A stretch of DNA of 64,000 nucleotides from Candidatus Kapaibacterium sp. (GCA_015490805.1 WFXC01000012.1:1-64000), one strand, 5' to 3'. Positions 1 through 10,720 are shown, counted from the stretch's first letter. Translations and numbers: made by a program. Notes: a model not told the origin generated them from the sequence alone.

Positions 1-564
1 GAGCTGGAATGGGACGGGCGAGTGCTGGGGTATCGCAGGCTGGAGGCGGTAGAAGGTGAGTGGGAGGTGATAGACGAAGGGATGGGGAAGGTGCAGCTTG
101 TGGGGCAGCGGTCGGGAGGATTTGGCAATGGCGAAGTGGTTCGGCTGTGGTATGGGGTGTATGGTGGAACGGATCGGGAAGCGGTCGAGGTAAAGGTGAG
201 GGATGTAGACGTTGGGGATCGGGCGGTGTGTGTGGAAGCGGGAACGGGAGCGGACACGGTGCGCCTGGGGGAGTACTGTTTGCGGGACGTGCGGGAGATC
301 CGGCTGGGGAAGGAGTACGGATTGGAGGCGAAGCAGGAAGGGGAGGAGGTGATGATACGGTACGGGATTGGGCTCAGTGGAGCGGTAGAGGTGGTGCTGT
401 ATGACGGGTATGGGCGGAAGGAGGTGGTGATAGCGAGAGGGCAGCAGGAAGCGGGGTGGAGAGAAGTGCGGCTTGGGACGGAGGGGTTGAGCAGCGGGTT
501 ACATTTTGTGCGTTTACGGAGCGGGCGATATGAGCAGGTGGTACCGGTGTGGGTGGTGAAGTAG
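1..564 (+). CDS. C-terminal part of a T9SS-type secreted protein (5' end outside the window)
   Basis: Frame is open from base 1. C-terminus LSGAVEVVLYDGYGRKE...GLSSGLHFVRLRSGRYEQVVPVWVVK resembles a T9SS type A sorting domain. Confidence 0.65.
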   Translation, partial: ELEWDGRVLGYRRLEAVEGEWEVIDEGMGKVQLVGQRSGGFGNGEVVRLWYGVYGGTDREAVEVKVRDVDVGDRAVCVEAGTGADTVRLGEYCLRDVREIRLGKEYGLEAKQEGEEVMIRYGIGLSGAVEVVLYDGYGRKEVVIARGQQEAGWREVRLGTEGLSSGLHFVRLRSGRYEQVVPVWVVK

Positions 565-612
565 GAGAAGGGAAGCAGGTTACAGGCAGAAGCGGCGGTA
601 GCGATTTGAAGC

Positions 613-1587
613 TCAGGAGCCGGATGCTGCAGCAGAAGAGATCGGGATGGACGTTGCAGAGGAAGCGATTTGTTCCAGCGGTGATGGTTCGGCAATGAGC
701 TGGTGGAACGCTTCTTCCAGCGGCGTTGGTTGCCACTGAAGCATACGCTGGAGCTTAGCAGTATTGAGCGATACGTCTCGCACACGGGTTGTATATTCAG
801 GCACTTCTTCCATCGTGGTTTCTACGATGCCGGTGGTGGGAATACCTGCAATGTGGCAGAACCGGCGGACGAAGTCGACCCGGTTGATCCGCTCCGGACC
901 GCCAACGTGAAAGAGTTGACGCCAGTGCTGCGCCTGCCACAGCCGGAGAATGGCATCGGCAACATCGGAAACCAGAACGGGGGAGCGATATTGATCGGTA
1001 AACAACCGCACTGTTTTTCCCTGTCGCAATGCTTCACTGGCAAATCCCGGATAGCCGGGATTCCAGGGCAGTGGATGCCCGAACATCAGGGACGTGCGAA
1101 CGATGATCCACCGGGACAGCAGCACCTGCCGCTGGAAGAGAGATTCCGCCAATAACTTCGTACGTCCGTATTCAATGATTGGCTTTGCCACATCTTCCTC
1201 GACGTAATTGCCTTTTTGCCCGTCGAAGACCAGATCGGTGGAAAGGAAGACCACTGGAATTTCCAGTGCCGTGGCAACACCAATCACGTTACTGGTTCCC
1301 ACCACATTCATTTCCAGCGCCCGCACCGGGTGTTGTTCCGCCTGCAGGGGATTGGAATAGGCAGCCGAATGGATGATGAGATCCGGATGGAAACGTCGAA
1401 CAGCGCTGAACAGTTCCTCCTGATTCAAAATATTTGCCTGCACCACCCACGCTGCTAACGGTGTATGGGCATAGAGCACGGGTTGCCGGGTTCCCAGCGC
1501 AACTTGATAGCCACGCTGCAGGAACACGGCAGCAGCGTGGACTCCGAAAAATCCCGTGCCGCCAGTCAGAAAAATTCGCTGTGCCAT
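613..1587 (-). CDS. SDR-family NAD(P)-dependent oxidoreductase, RmlD/dTDP-4-dehydrorhamnose reductase-like
   Basis: MAQRIFLTGGTGFFGVHAA Rossmann motif; STDLVFDGQKGNYVEED and YGRTKLLAE are typical of RmlD-like SDRs. Internal ATG at 1587 chosen. Confidence 0.8.
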   Translation of the reverse strand: MAQRIFLTGGTGFFGVHAAAVFLQRGYQVALGTRQPVLYAHTPLAAWVVQANILNQEELFSAVRRFHPDLIIHSAAYSNPLQAEQHPVRALEMNVVGTSNVIGVATALEIPVVFLSTDLVFDGQKGNYVEEDVAKPIIEYGRTKLLAESLFQRQVLLSRWIIVRTSLMFGHPLPWNPGYPGFASEALRQGKTVRLFTDQYRSPVLVSDVADAILRLWQAQHWRQLFHVGGPERINRVDFVRRFCHIAGIPTTGIVETTMEEVPEYTTRVRDVSLNTAKLQRMLQWQPTPLEEAFHQLIAEPSPLEQIASSATSIPISSAAASGS

Positions 1588-1724
1588 CCCGTTATGCGAT
1601 CCTGCGCCCCGCAATTGTTGAAACCGCAATTTTTGCCTGAGCCTTTTCTCTCACCCCGATCCCTTCACAATGTTGCACGACGCATCAACGTATGCCGCTA
1701 TTATCGACCGTATGCCCCGGAAAT

Positions 1725-3128
1725 TCAACGGTACTCCTGCGTCGACTGCTGCGCCATCGTCGCTGCCAGCAATTCATAGAACACTGCCACGGTCTCCATT
1801 CCCCGGTAAAAATTGTCCAGGTGAAAATGCTCATTTGGCGAGTGGGCATTTTCCGTTGGCAGTGCAAACCCCATCAAAACCGGCGTTGCCTCCAACTGCT
1901 TCTGGAACAGACTCACGATCGGAATAGAGCCGCCTTCCCGAATCAAGTACGCGGGGGTTTGATAGACCGTCTCCAGCGCTTTTAATGCCACCTGAATCGG
2001 GGGACTTTCGGGATCCACCAGAACGGGATCACCCCCGTAGAGATCCAGTACGTCAACTTCCACCGTTGGCGGCGCCAGTTGCTGCAAATACCGGGTCGTT
2101 TTTTGTGCAATATCTGCCGGGGATTGATCTGGCACCAACCGCATCGAGATTTTCGCTCCAGCCGCTGCCGGGATAATCGTTTTGGCTCCTTTCCCCTGAA
2201 ACCCGCTCCATAGTCCGTTGACATCCAGGGTCGGGCGGGTCCACAACCACTCTACCGGTGAGTACCCTGCTTCTCCATACAGCATTGGAACGGCAATGGA
2301 GTGAGCAAATGCTGCTGGATCAAACGGGATCTGCGCCAGCGCCTGCTGTTCCAGCTCGGAGAGTGGGCGCACATCATCATAAAAACCGGGAATCGTGATC
2401 CGCCCATACCGGTCCTTAAGCTGAGCAATCATCCAGCTCAACACATTCGCCGGATTATCCACGGCACCACCGAAAGAGCCAGAGTGAAGATCGCGCCGCG
2501 GACCGCGAACGTGGAGCTCTACATACGCCAGCCCCCGCAGTCCATAGCAGACTGCCGGCTTCTCCGGTCCCAGCATTGCCGTATCAGAAATCAGCACGAC
2601 ATCCGCATCCAGCATTTGCCGATGCTGCTTGACAAAATCTCCCAGATGCACGCTCCCGATTTCCTCTTCCCCTTCAATCAGCACTTTGACATTCACCGGC
2701 AACCGTCCTTCAACGCGCAGCCATGCTTCCAGCGCTTTCAGTTGCAACCACACCTGCCCTTTATCATCCATTGCGCCACGGGCATAGATGGCACCATCGC
2801 GGATGGTGGGACGAAAAGGCGGCGAATCCCACAGATCCACGGGGTCTACCGGCTGCACATCATAGTGTCCATACACCAACACCGTTGGCGCCTGTGCTCC
2901 CGCTTCCAGCCATTCGCCATAGACCACCGGATGTCCCTCGGTCGGAAATAGCTGCACATTCTGCAATCCAAGCATCTGCAAATGGTCTCGCAACCACGAA
3001 GCGCATAACTGCACATCCTGCTTTCGGGAAGGATCGGTACTGATACTGGGGAACTGCAAAAATGTGATGAGCTCGTCCAGAAACCGCTCCTGATTGGTGC
3101 GAAGAAATGTCCGAACCGCTTCACTCAT
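1725..3128 (-). CDS. M20 family dipeptidase
   Basis: 467 aa; VYGHYDVQPVDPVDLWDSPPF, ARGAMDDKGQ, IEGEEEIGS and LHSGSFGGAVDNP motifs of M20 peptidases. Confidence 0.92.
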   Translation of the reverse strand: MSEAVRTFLRTNQERFLDELITFLQFPSISTDPSRKQDVQLCASWLRDHLQMLGLQNVQLFPTEGHPVVYGEWLEAGAQAPTVLVYGHYDVQPVDPVDLWDSPPFRPTIRDGAIYARGAMDDKGQVWLQLKALEAWLRVEGRLPVNVKVLIEGEEEIGSVHLGDFVKQHRQMLDADVVLISDTAMLGPEKPAVCYGLRGLAYVELHVRGPRRDLHSGSFGGAVDNPANVLSWMIAQLKDRYGRITIPGFYDDVRPLSELEQQALAQIPFDPAAFAHSIAVPMLYGEAGYSPVEWLWTRPTLDVNGLWSGFQGKGAKTIIPAAAGAKISMRLVPDQSPADIAQKTTRYLQQLAPPTVEVDVLDLYGGDPVLVDPESPPIQVALKALETVYQTPAYLIREGGSIPIVSLFQKQLEATPVLMGFALPTENAHSPNEHFHLDNFYRGMETVAVFYELLAATMAQQSTQEYR

Positions 3129-3150
3129 TCTTCCGCTCCTCTGGCTACTG

Positions 3151-4194
3151 TCACAAACGTTCCGATCTTTGTTTCCATAACGATCCTTTCGCCTGTTCCC
3201 GGAGCAAGAACCCTGTTCCGAGAATCAGGGCAACACCGTACATTCCAACGGCGTGGGCAATCGTTGCGTACGCCAGCGCTGTTTCTGGCGACAGTCCATA
3301 CAACGTATGCAACGTTGCTTTCGTGATGGAATGGTACACACCAATGGCGCCCGGCGTTGGCGCAATAGCAATACCAATGCTGGTCACAAAGCAGAGAAAG
3401 TTTGCATCCACAAAGCTGAGCGGTGACTGGTATTGAAAGTCAAAAGCAAAGAACAGTACGTACAGCGAGAGAATGTAGAGCATCCACATTACGGCTGTCT
3501 GAAGTGTCAGCGCCAGATACTGCCGCGGCGAGCTCAAAATGGAAAATCCCTGTTTAAAGCGATCCAGCACCTGAAGCGCACGATGGTAAAACGTGGATGA
3601 GATACGTTTCAGGGTCACCCGCAACACCCGCTGAATCACCGTGGTCCGCAACAGCAGATACAGGATCACGATAATGCCTGCAAAGGGAATCAGCAATGTA
3701 TTGACAAAGCTGCGGCTGAAGTCCGGAAACAGCAGTTGCAACTCTTTCTGGTAGAACACAAAGACAAAGAAACCCAGGATGAGAATGCTCAAGATGTCAA
3801 TAATGCGCTCTACCACCACGGTTGCCAGGGAGGAGGTCATCGACAACTGTTCATTGCGACTCAGCACGTACGGGCGCAACAATTCGCCGGATCGCGGGAT
3901 CAGCAGATTAAAAAAGTAGCCAACCATTGTTGCTGAAAAAGCATTGACCAGCGAAATGCCCGGCGCAATGGGGGAAAGGATCGTTCGCCACCGCTGCGCT
4001 CGAATGAGATGCGCCACAGCGGTACAGGCGCCGGAGAACACCAGCCATTGCCACCGAACCTGGGTCAGCGTCTGCCAGAACTGCGACCACTCGATTCCCT
4101 GAATGGCGTAGTAGACAGAGCCAACCAGAATAGCGGTTGAAAAAGCATACTTCAACCACCGCTGCACTCTCCGATTCTTTCCCTGCTCTGCCAC
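3151..4194 (-). CDS. Lysylphosphatidylglycerol synthase-TM / UPF0104 family membrane protein
   Basis: 347 aa polytopic; YFFNLLIPRSGELLRPYVLSR and PTPGAIGVYHSITKATL motifs. Confidence 0.85.
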   Translation of the reverse strand: MAEQGKNRRVQRWLKYAFSTAILVGSVYYAIQGIEWSQFWQTLTQVRWQWLVFSGACTAVAHLIRAQRWRTILSPIAPGISLVNAFSATMVGYFFNLLIPRSGELLRPYVLSRNEQLSMTSSLATVVVERIIDILSILILGFFVFVFYQKELQLLFPDFSRSFVNTLLIPFAGIIVILYLLLRTTVIQRVLRVTLKRISSTFYHRALQVLDRFKQGFSILSSPRQYLALTLQTAVMWMLYILSLYVLFFAFDFQYQSPLSFVDANFLCFVTSIGIAIAPTPGAIGVYHSITKATLHTLYGLSPETALAYATIAHAVGMYGVALILGTGFLLREQAKGSLWKQRSERL

Positions 4195-4515
4195 CAGACA
4201 CCGCGCCCCTATGGAACAACTCTGTTACGCACCGTATCACTGCCAGTCCACGGACCAATGCTCGAGTTGCTTGGTACTGCGATTGGCAAACGCACCACCG
4301 AGTCACCGTCCTTCCACGGAACAATCTTCAAACCACGAGCGCAACCGCTCCCATTCAATGAAGCCCCCGGCATTGTAGCATATTCCAGCGCTGCTGTTAA
4401 ACGCAGGAAATCGCCATCACAGCACTCTTCAGGGGTTCTTGGCTGCTGCGTTCCTCCGGAAACATTGCAGCGCCCCTTTTTCCCCCAATGTATCAGCATA
4501 TTCCTTTCCATCTGT

Positions 4516-7395
4516 TCACGATGAAACAACCGGTTGCGCGGTGGACACTTTCGATCCAGTCCGATGTTGCGACAACAAGGGTGCTAAGAATTTCCCCGTG
4601 ATGGATGCCTCAGTCGCCGCTATCTGCTCCGGAGGTCCAGCGGCAACCACGTGGCCGCCGCGATCGCCCCCTTCCGGACCCAGATCAATGACCCAATCTG
4701 CCACTTTGACAACTTCCAGATTGTGCTCCACCACAACCACGGTATGTCCCTTCCGCACCAGTGCCTGCAAAGCATCCAGCAGTCTGGCGACATCTTCAAA
4801 GTGCAAGCCGGTGGTTGGCTCATCCAGCAGGAACAAAATCTTCTCCGTTGCATTTTTACCAGCCGCCAGATGGGACACCAGCTTCAGCCGCTGTGCCTCA
4901 CCGCCCGACAGAGTGGTCAGCGGCTGTCCCAGGCGCAGATAATCCAGCCCCACTGTCTGCAGCAGTTGCAGGGGGCGGGTAATACGCGGGAAACCGGCAA
5001 AAAACGCCAGTGCTTCTGAAACGGTCATCTGGAGCACATCCACGATGGATTTGCCCCGGTAGCGAACATCCAGCACATCGGAGCGGTAGCGGGTACCGTG
5101 ACAGGCTTCACATTCGATGAGCACATCTGCCAGGAACTGCATTTCTATCCGAATCCATCCTTCCCCCTGACAGGTGGGACAACGCCCGCCGGAGGGGGAG
5201 TTAAAAGAAAACATTTTCGGCTCCCATCCTCGATGCTGTGCTGCTGGCTGGGCAGCAAACAACCGGCGAATTTCATCAAATGCTTTCGTATACGTTGCCG
5301 GAGTTGATCGGGAAGAGCGACTGATAGGAGATTGATCTACCAATTCGACCGCATCGATCCATTGCAATCCTTCGATCGTGTCGAAACATCCCACTTCCGA
5401 AACGGGCAATCCCTTCAGCCGCCGCACACCTTTGTACAGCACATCGTACAGCACCGTACTTTTGCCCGATCCACTAACGCCCGTAATCGCTACCAGGCAG
5501 CCCAGCGGTATGGAAATGTCCTCTCCCTTCAAATTATGCTGCCGCGGTTTTCGCACTATCAACCACTGATCACCGGGAGTGCGGCGCCGCTTCGGTACGG
5601 CAATCTTTTTGCGTCCCGACAAATAGGCAGCTGTCAGTGTATCGCCACGCTCCAGTTCAGCAGGTGGTCCCTGGAAAACAACCGTTCCTCCCCGCTCCCC
5701 CGCTCCAGGTCCCAGCTCGACGATGTGGTCGGCACTCCGAATGACATCCGCATCGTGCTCTACAACAATCACGGTGTTTCCAATCGATCGCAAATGGAAC
5801 AGGACGTTGAGCAGGCGGTGAATGTCGCGCGGATGCAATCCGATGCTGGGTTCATCCAGCACGTAGAGCGTGCCGGTGAGGGTCGAGCTGAGCGCTGTTG
5901 CCAGATTGATCCGCTGCACTTCGCCGCCGGAGAGCGTATGCGCCAGGCGATCCAGGGTGAGGTAGTGCAGTCCAATATCCAGCAGCACCGCCAGCCGCCG
6001 GCGAATTTCCTGCAACACCCGTTCGGCAATCTGCTGCTCTGCAGGGGACAACTCCAGGGTGTCAAAGAAAGCGGCAGCTTCGGCAATGGTCATTCGCACA
6101 ACTTCGACAATGGAGCGTCCGCCAACGAAAACCTGCCGAGCAGAAGTCCGCAACCGTGATCCTCCACACGCCGGGCACCGGGTATAGCCACGGTAGCGAC
6201 TGAGAAAAACCCGCGCCTGAATCTTATGCGCTTTCTGTTCCAGCATCTGGAAAAATCCCCGAATTCCCGGATACTCATCCGCTCCATCCCAGAGAATCCG
6301 GAGTGCCTGCGGATCCAGACTGCGAATGGGCTTGTCCAACGGGATGCCATACCGTTTTGCTACCCGAATCAGCAATGCCTGATATCGGGATCCTTTGGGC
6401 GTCTGAAATGGATGGATCGCTCCTTCCAGCAACGACCGTTCTTTGTTGGGAATCACCAGATTTTCATCGATGCCGATGCTGCGTCCAAATCCCTGGCATT
6501 TTGGGCAGGCACCAACGGGATTGTTGAAGGAAAAAAGCTGTGGACGCGGCTCTTCGTACGGAATGCCGCAATAGGTGCATTCGTACCGACTGGAAAAGAC
6601 CTCCTGCCGCTGCTGCGTCAGATTCCGAACAATGCATTTGCCGTCCCCGTAGCGAAACGCCTGCTCCAGCGCCTCTGCCAGCCGGGAACGCGCCTCTTCC
6701 TCGTTGCGGTACACCAGCCGATCGATGAGCACAAACACCCGTTCACGTGGTGTACGCAGAATCGTCTCACGATCCTCTGCAATCTCGCTATCGAAGATAG
6801 TGGTTTCTTCACCAAGCACAAAGCGGAAGAAACCAGCACTGCGGAGCGACAGCAGTTGCTGCTCCCGATCGCTGTGATCAACCCGTGGCAATGGGATCAA
6901 AATGTACAGCCGATCTCCTCCCTTCAGGGATTCCTCCAACGTTCGCAGCGCAATTTCGGGCGTATCGCGCTGCACCGTACGACCGCACTCTTTACAACGG
7001 GTTTTCCCGATCCGACCGTAAAGCAGTCGCAAATAGTCGTAGATCTCCGTCATTGTCCCCACCGTTGAACGGGGATTTTTCGGCACCCCTTTTTGCTCAA
7101 TCGCAATCGCCGGCGGAATACCGACGATGCGGTCAACGTCCGGCTTCTGCATACGATCCAGAAACTGGCGAGCATAGGCAGAAAGGGATTCCACAAACCG
7201 CCGCTGTCCCTCTGCATAAATGGTGTCGAAAGCCAGGGAAGATTTGCCCGACCCGGAAACACCGCAAATTACTGTCAGTGCACCGCGGGGAATTTCCAGT
7301 GAAAGGTTCTTCAAATTGTGCGTCCTCGCCCCTTTAACGACAATCGCACCACGGCTGAAAATCGTTCGTTTCCTTCGTTGCCCTTTGCCTGCCAA
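4516..7395 (-). CDS. uvrA: Excinuclease ABC subunit UvrA
   Basis: 959 aa; KGARTHNLKNLSLEIPRGALTVICGVSGSGKSSLAFDTIYAEGQRRFVESLSAYARQFL, two ABC signatures, CxxC zinc motifs. Confidence 0.98.
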   Translation of the reverse strand: MAGKGQRRKRTIFSRGAIVVKGARTHNLKNLSLEIPRGALTVICGVSGSGKSSLAFDTIYAEGQRRFVESLSAYARQFLDRMQKPDVDRIVGIPPAIAIEQKGVPKNPRSTVGTMTEIYDYLRLLYGRIGKTRCKECGRTVQRDTPEIALRTLEESLKGGDRLYILIPLPRVDHSDREQQLLSLRSAGFFRFVLGEETTIFDSEIAEDRETILRTPRERVFVLIDRLVYRNEEEARSRLAEALEQAFRYGDGKCIVRNLTQQRQEVFSSRYECTYCGIPYEEPRPQLFSFNNPVGACPKCQGFGRSIGIDENLVIPNKERSLLEGAIHPFQTPKGSRYQALLIRVAKRYGIPLDKPIRSLDPQALRILWDGADEYPGIRGFFQMLEQKAHKIQARVFLSRYRGYTRCPACGGSRLRTSARQVFVGGRSIVEVVRMTIAEAAAFFDTLELSPAEQQIAERVLQEIRRRLAVLLDIGLHYLTLDRLAHTLSGGEVQRINLATALSSTLTGTLYVLDEPSIGLHPRDIHRLLNVLFHLRSIGNTVIVVEHDADVIRSADHIVELGPGAGERGGTVVFQGPPAELERGDTLTAAYLSGRKKIAVPKRRRTPGDQWLIVRKPRQHNLKGEDISIPLGCLVAITGVSGSGKSTVLYDVLYKGVRRLKGLPVSEVGCFDTIEGLQWIDAVELVDQSPISRSSRSTPATYTKAFDEIRRLFAAQPAAQHRGWEPKMFSFNSPSGGRCPTCQGEGWIRIEMQFLADVLIECEACHGTRYRSDVLDVRYRGKSIVDVLQMTVSEALAFFAGFPRITRPLQLLQTVGLDYLRLGQPLTTLSGGEAQRLKLVSHLAAGKNATEKILFLLDEPTTGLHFEDVARLLDALQALVRKGHTVVVVEHNLEVVKVADWVIDLGPEGGDRGGHVVAAGPPEQIAATEASITGKFLAPLLSQHRTGSKVSTAQPVVSS

Positions 7396-7437
7396 AGCGG
7401 TTGTCTAAGGATATTGTTCAACAGTCCAAAAGAAGCT

Positions 7438-8097
7438 ATGACGAAAGGATGGGCGCAAACAGTGAAAACGGCGTGGGGAGCGTACTGGCAGGACCGCATT
7501 TTTCGCCGCTCCTTTGCCAGCGCACTCACTGCGAGCATTTTGACCCTCATCGCCTTTTCCCGGCTGCTCCTCTGGATCGAGCAACGACCAGGCATTACTC
7601 TGCCGGATCCACTGCTCCGGTTTTTGCCAGTCGACCTCACCTGGTTGAGCTTTGCGGCGATCTATGGCGGAATCCTCCTTGCCATCTGGAAACTCCTGCC
7701 AGATCCACCCCGGTTTCTGACGGGCATCATCGCCTATACCCTGCTGCTCTGGATCCGCTCCCTCACTCTGTGGTTGACGCCGCTGGATCCACCGCCAGCG
7801 ATGATCCTGCTCCGCGATCCGCTCGTTGAATGGCTCGGCACTGGCGGAACTACCCTGAGCCGGGACCTGTTCTTCTCCGGACACACCGCAGGACTGGTGC
7901 TGCTCACTCTCATTCTTCCTCCTTCCCGGATTCGATGGATGATGGCGGGACTGGCAACCGTCGTTGGGATAGCCGTGATCGCTCAGCACGTGCACTACAG
8001 CATCGACGTTGTAGCTGCTCCCTTCTTCGCCGCCGGTGCTGCTGCACTCGGCAAGCGCCTGGTACGCCACCTCCATATCTCTCGCCAATTGCTGTGA
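7438..8097 (+). CDS. PAP2-like / sphingomyelin-synthase-like membrane phosphatase family protein
   Basis: Multiple TM helices; SRDLFFSGHTAGLVLL and QHVHYSIDVVAAPFFA match PAP2_C catalytic motifs. Start ATG at 7438. Confidence 0.75.
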   Translation: MTKGWAQTVKTAWGAYWQDRIFRRSFASALTASILTLIAFSRLLLWIEQRPGITLPDPLLRFLPVDLTWLSFAAIYGGILLAIWKLLPDPPRFLTGIIAYTLLLWIRSLTLWLTPLDPPPAMILLRDPLVEWLGTGGTTLSRDLFFSGHTAGLVLLTLILPPSRIRWMMAGLATVVGIAVIAQHVHYSIDVVAAPFFAAGAAALGKRLVRHLHISRQLL

Positions 8098-8305
8098 TGG
8101 TTGTGAAAAGCGCAATAGGTGCATTGCAAAGCTCCATTCGTGACATCGCCAGCGAAGCAATGGGCTGACAATGGTCATACCCGGACCGGTGAGATGATGG
8201 CAGCCGGAAGAAGTCGCCGAAAATCTGATTGGGTGTTCTATTTTCGCGTTCTTCGCCCCTGATATTCGTCTGTTGACCACTCTTAGAACGAACTGAGGGA
8301 CACTG

Positions 8306-9856
8306 ATGAAGCCGTCGCAAATCTTTTTACCGACGATCGATGAAATGGATCGTCCGCACTCGAACTGCGGGGTTGTTGGAGTGTACGGTCATCCGCAGGC
8401 AGCAGTGATGGTGTATTACGCGCTCCACGCCCTGCAACACCGGGGACAGGAAGCTGCGGGGATTGTTGCCGCCCGGCGGGATCCACTGACGCAGAAAGTC
8501 CGGTTCTACGCCCATCGGGATAAAGGACTGGTGCTGGAGGTTTTCAGCAATCCCGCCATTCTCAAAGATCACCTTGCCGGCTCAATGGCAATTGGGCACA
8601 ACCGGTATTCCACAACCGGAGGCACCGATGTTCGTGCCAATATCCAACCTTTTGCTATTCGATATCGCAAAGGCAATTTAGCCCTTTCCCACAATGGGAA
8701 TCTGACCAACACCCGCCAGTTACGGGAACAATTGCAGCAGGAAGGGGCAATTTTCCAGAGCTCCACCGATACGGAAATTTTTCTCCACCTGATTGCCCGC
8801 AGTCGTGCGGAAGATCCCATCGAGCAGATCTTAGAAGCACTCCGCACCGTTCGTGGCGCCTATGCCCTGGTAATGATGACCGATACGCAACTCTTAGCAG
8901 CCCGGGATCCGTACGGCATCCGCCCGTTAGCGATTGGTAGAATTCCGCTGGAGACTGGTAAATGGGCGTACATTGTCGCATCGGAAACCTGCGCCTTTGA
9001 TATTATCGGTGCGGAGTATGTGCGCGATGTTCGACACAATGAACTGATCGTTATCGACCAGGAAACGCTGGAGACCGGCACGATTCATTCCTTTTCCATC
9101 CAGCCCAACACTCCTACTGCCCGCCACTGCATTTTCGAATACGTCTACTTTGCTCGCCCCGATAGCACAATCTTTGGACACAGCGTCGACAAAGTCCGGC
9201 GGCGGCTGGGAAAGCGGCTGGCAGAAGAAGCACCGGTGTATCCTTCCGATGAGAAAAAAGTTGTTGTGATGGGTGTGCCGGACAGTGCGAACACGGCTTC
9301 ACTGGGTTATGCGCAGCAACTGGCAAAGCAGGAGATTCCGTCGAAATACGAAATCGGGCTCATCCGCAGTCACTACATTGGACGAACATTTATCGCTCCC
9401 GGACAGGACGCGCGGGAAATCCGGGTTAAAGCCAAATTCAATCCGGTCGCTGGCGTGCTGCGCAACCGGACGGTCGTGATGGTGGACGATTCCATCGTGC
9501 GCGGTACGACCGCCAAAGCTCTGGTGCAACTGGTACGCTCCACGGGCTTAAAAGAGCTCCACCTGCGCATTTCTTCCCCGCCGGTGCGTTTCCCCTGCCA
9601 CTACGGAATGGACTTCCCCAGCTACGAAGAGCTGATCGCCAACCATTTCCAGAGCGACCAGCAGCGGATTGGACAGGAGCTGGGCGCTGACTCCCTGCAC
9701 TACCTTTCCCTTCAGGGCTTGCACGCAGCAGTTCCTCAAGAAGAAGGGATCGGATACTGCGATGCGTGCTTTACCGGGAACTATCCCGTGCCGATCGAAG
9801 AAGATGCGCACAAAGACGATCTGGATGTGGAAATGACCATTGAAATGCCTGGATGA
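8306..9856 (+). CDS. purF: Amidophosphoribosyltransferase
   Basis: 516 aa; CGVVGVYGHPQAA...LQHRGQEAAGI, GHNRYSTTG, VMVDDSIVRGTT PRPP motif. Confidence 0.98.
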   Translation: MKPSQIFLPTIDEMDRPHSNCGVVGVYGHPQAAVMVYYALHALQHRGQEAAGIVAARRDPLTQKVRFYAHRDKGLVLEVFSNPAILKDHLAGSMAIGHNRYSTTGGTDVRANIQPFAIRYRKGNLALSHNGNLTNTRQLREQLQQEGAIFQSSTDTEIFLHLIARSRAEDPIEQILEALRTVRGAYALVMMTDTQLLAARDPYGIRPLAIGRIPLETGKWAYIVASETCAFDIIGAEYVRDVRHNELIVIDQETLETGTIHSFSIQPNTPTARHCIFEYVYFARPDSTIFGHSVDKVRRRLGKRLAEEAPVYPSDEKKVVVMGVPDSANTASLGYAQQLAKQEIPSKYEIGLIRSHYIGRTFIAPGQDAREIRVKAKFNPVAGVLRNRTVVMVDDSIVRGTTAKALVQLVRSTGLKELHLRISSPPVRFPCHYGMDFPSYEELIANHFQSDQQRIGQELGADSLHYLSLQGLHAAVPQEEGIGYCDACFTGNYPVPIEEDAHKDDLDVEMTIEMPG

Positions 9857-10653
9857 AGCGCCTGCCACAGCGTGTGATCTGCTTGACGGAAGAAACGACG
9901 GAGACGCTGTACCTCTTAGGTGCTGATCACCTGTTAGTAGGGATTTCCGGCTTTGTCGTGCGCCCACCCCACGCCCGGAAAGAAAAACCGAAGGTTTCAA
10001 CGTACCTGGAGGTAAATCTGGAGAAAGTTCGGGAACTGCAACCCGATCTTATATTTGCCTGGTCCGATTTACAGGCGGACATCTGCGCTCAGCTCATCAA
10101 AGAAGGGTACGAAGTGTATTGCTTCAATCATCGATCGGTCGATGGGATTCTGGCAATGATCGAACGGCTGGGATTGCTGGTCGGCAAGGCTCAGGAGGCA
10201 CAGGCGCTGATTGATCGTCTCCAGCACCGATTAGCCGCAATCGCTGCGAAAGGAAAGCAACGGAAGCGGAAGCCGCGGGTCTACTTTGAAGAATGGTACG
10301 ATCCGTTAATCAGCGGTATTCGGTGGGTTTCGGAGCTGATCGAGCTGTGCGGTGGGATAGACATTTTTCCGGAGCTTCGGCAGTACCCCGATGCGCGGCG
10401 CCGGATCATCGCGGATCCGCAGGAAGTGGTTCGCCGCCAACCCGACATCATTCTGGTATCGTGGTGTGGGAAGATGTTCAAACCAGAGCGGATGCAACGC
10501 CGCCCCGGTTGGGATCAGATTCCTGCACTCCGCAATGGGTGGGTCTATGAAATTCCTTCTGCTATCATCCTGCAGCCCGGACCAGCCGCTCTGACTGATG
10601 GCGTTGATGCTATTTGCGACATCATCGATCGATGGGAGGCGGCGCAATCGTGA
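9853..10653 (+). CDS. BtuF-like / cobalamin-binding-type ABC substrate-binding family protein, no evident signal peptide
   Basis: 266 aa; RVICLTEETTETLYLLGADHLLVGIS, LQPDLIFAWSDLQ, VYFEEWYDPLISGIRWVSELIELCGG. Starts with ATGA overlap of the purF stop. Confidence 0.8.
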   Translation: MKRLPQRVICLTEETTETLYLLGADHLLVGISGFVVRPPHARKEKPKVSTYLEVNLEKVRELQPDLIFAWSDLQADICAQLIKEGYEVYCFNHRSVDGILAMIERLGLLVGKAQEAQALIDRLQHRLAAIAAKGKQRKRKPRVYFEEWYDPLISGIRWVSELIELCGGIDIFPELRQYPDARRRIIADPQEVVRRQPDIILVSWCGKMFKPERMQRRPGWDQIPALRNGWVYEIPSAIILQPGPAALTDGVDAICDIIDRWEAAQS

Positions 10654-10720
10654 GCAGCATTTCTCCACAGCCACTGTACTGCAACCGGTGGATCAAAACC
10701 AGCAACAACGGCGGACGGCA

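Noticed and set aside
5332-6159. 275-aa + strand ORF opposite uvrA
   Set aside because: Shadow ORF antisense to a strongly conserved gene; low-complexity translation without recognisable motifs. The same applies to most other antisense ORFs in the track.
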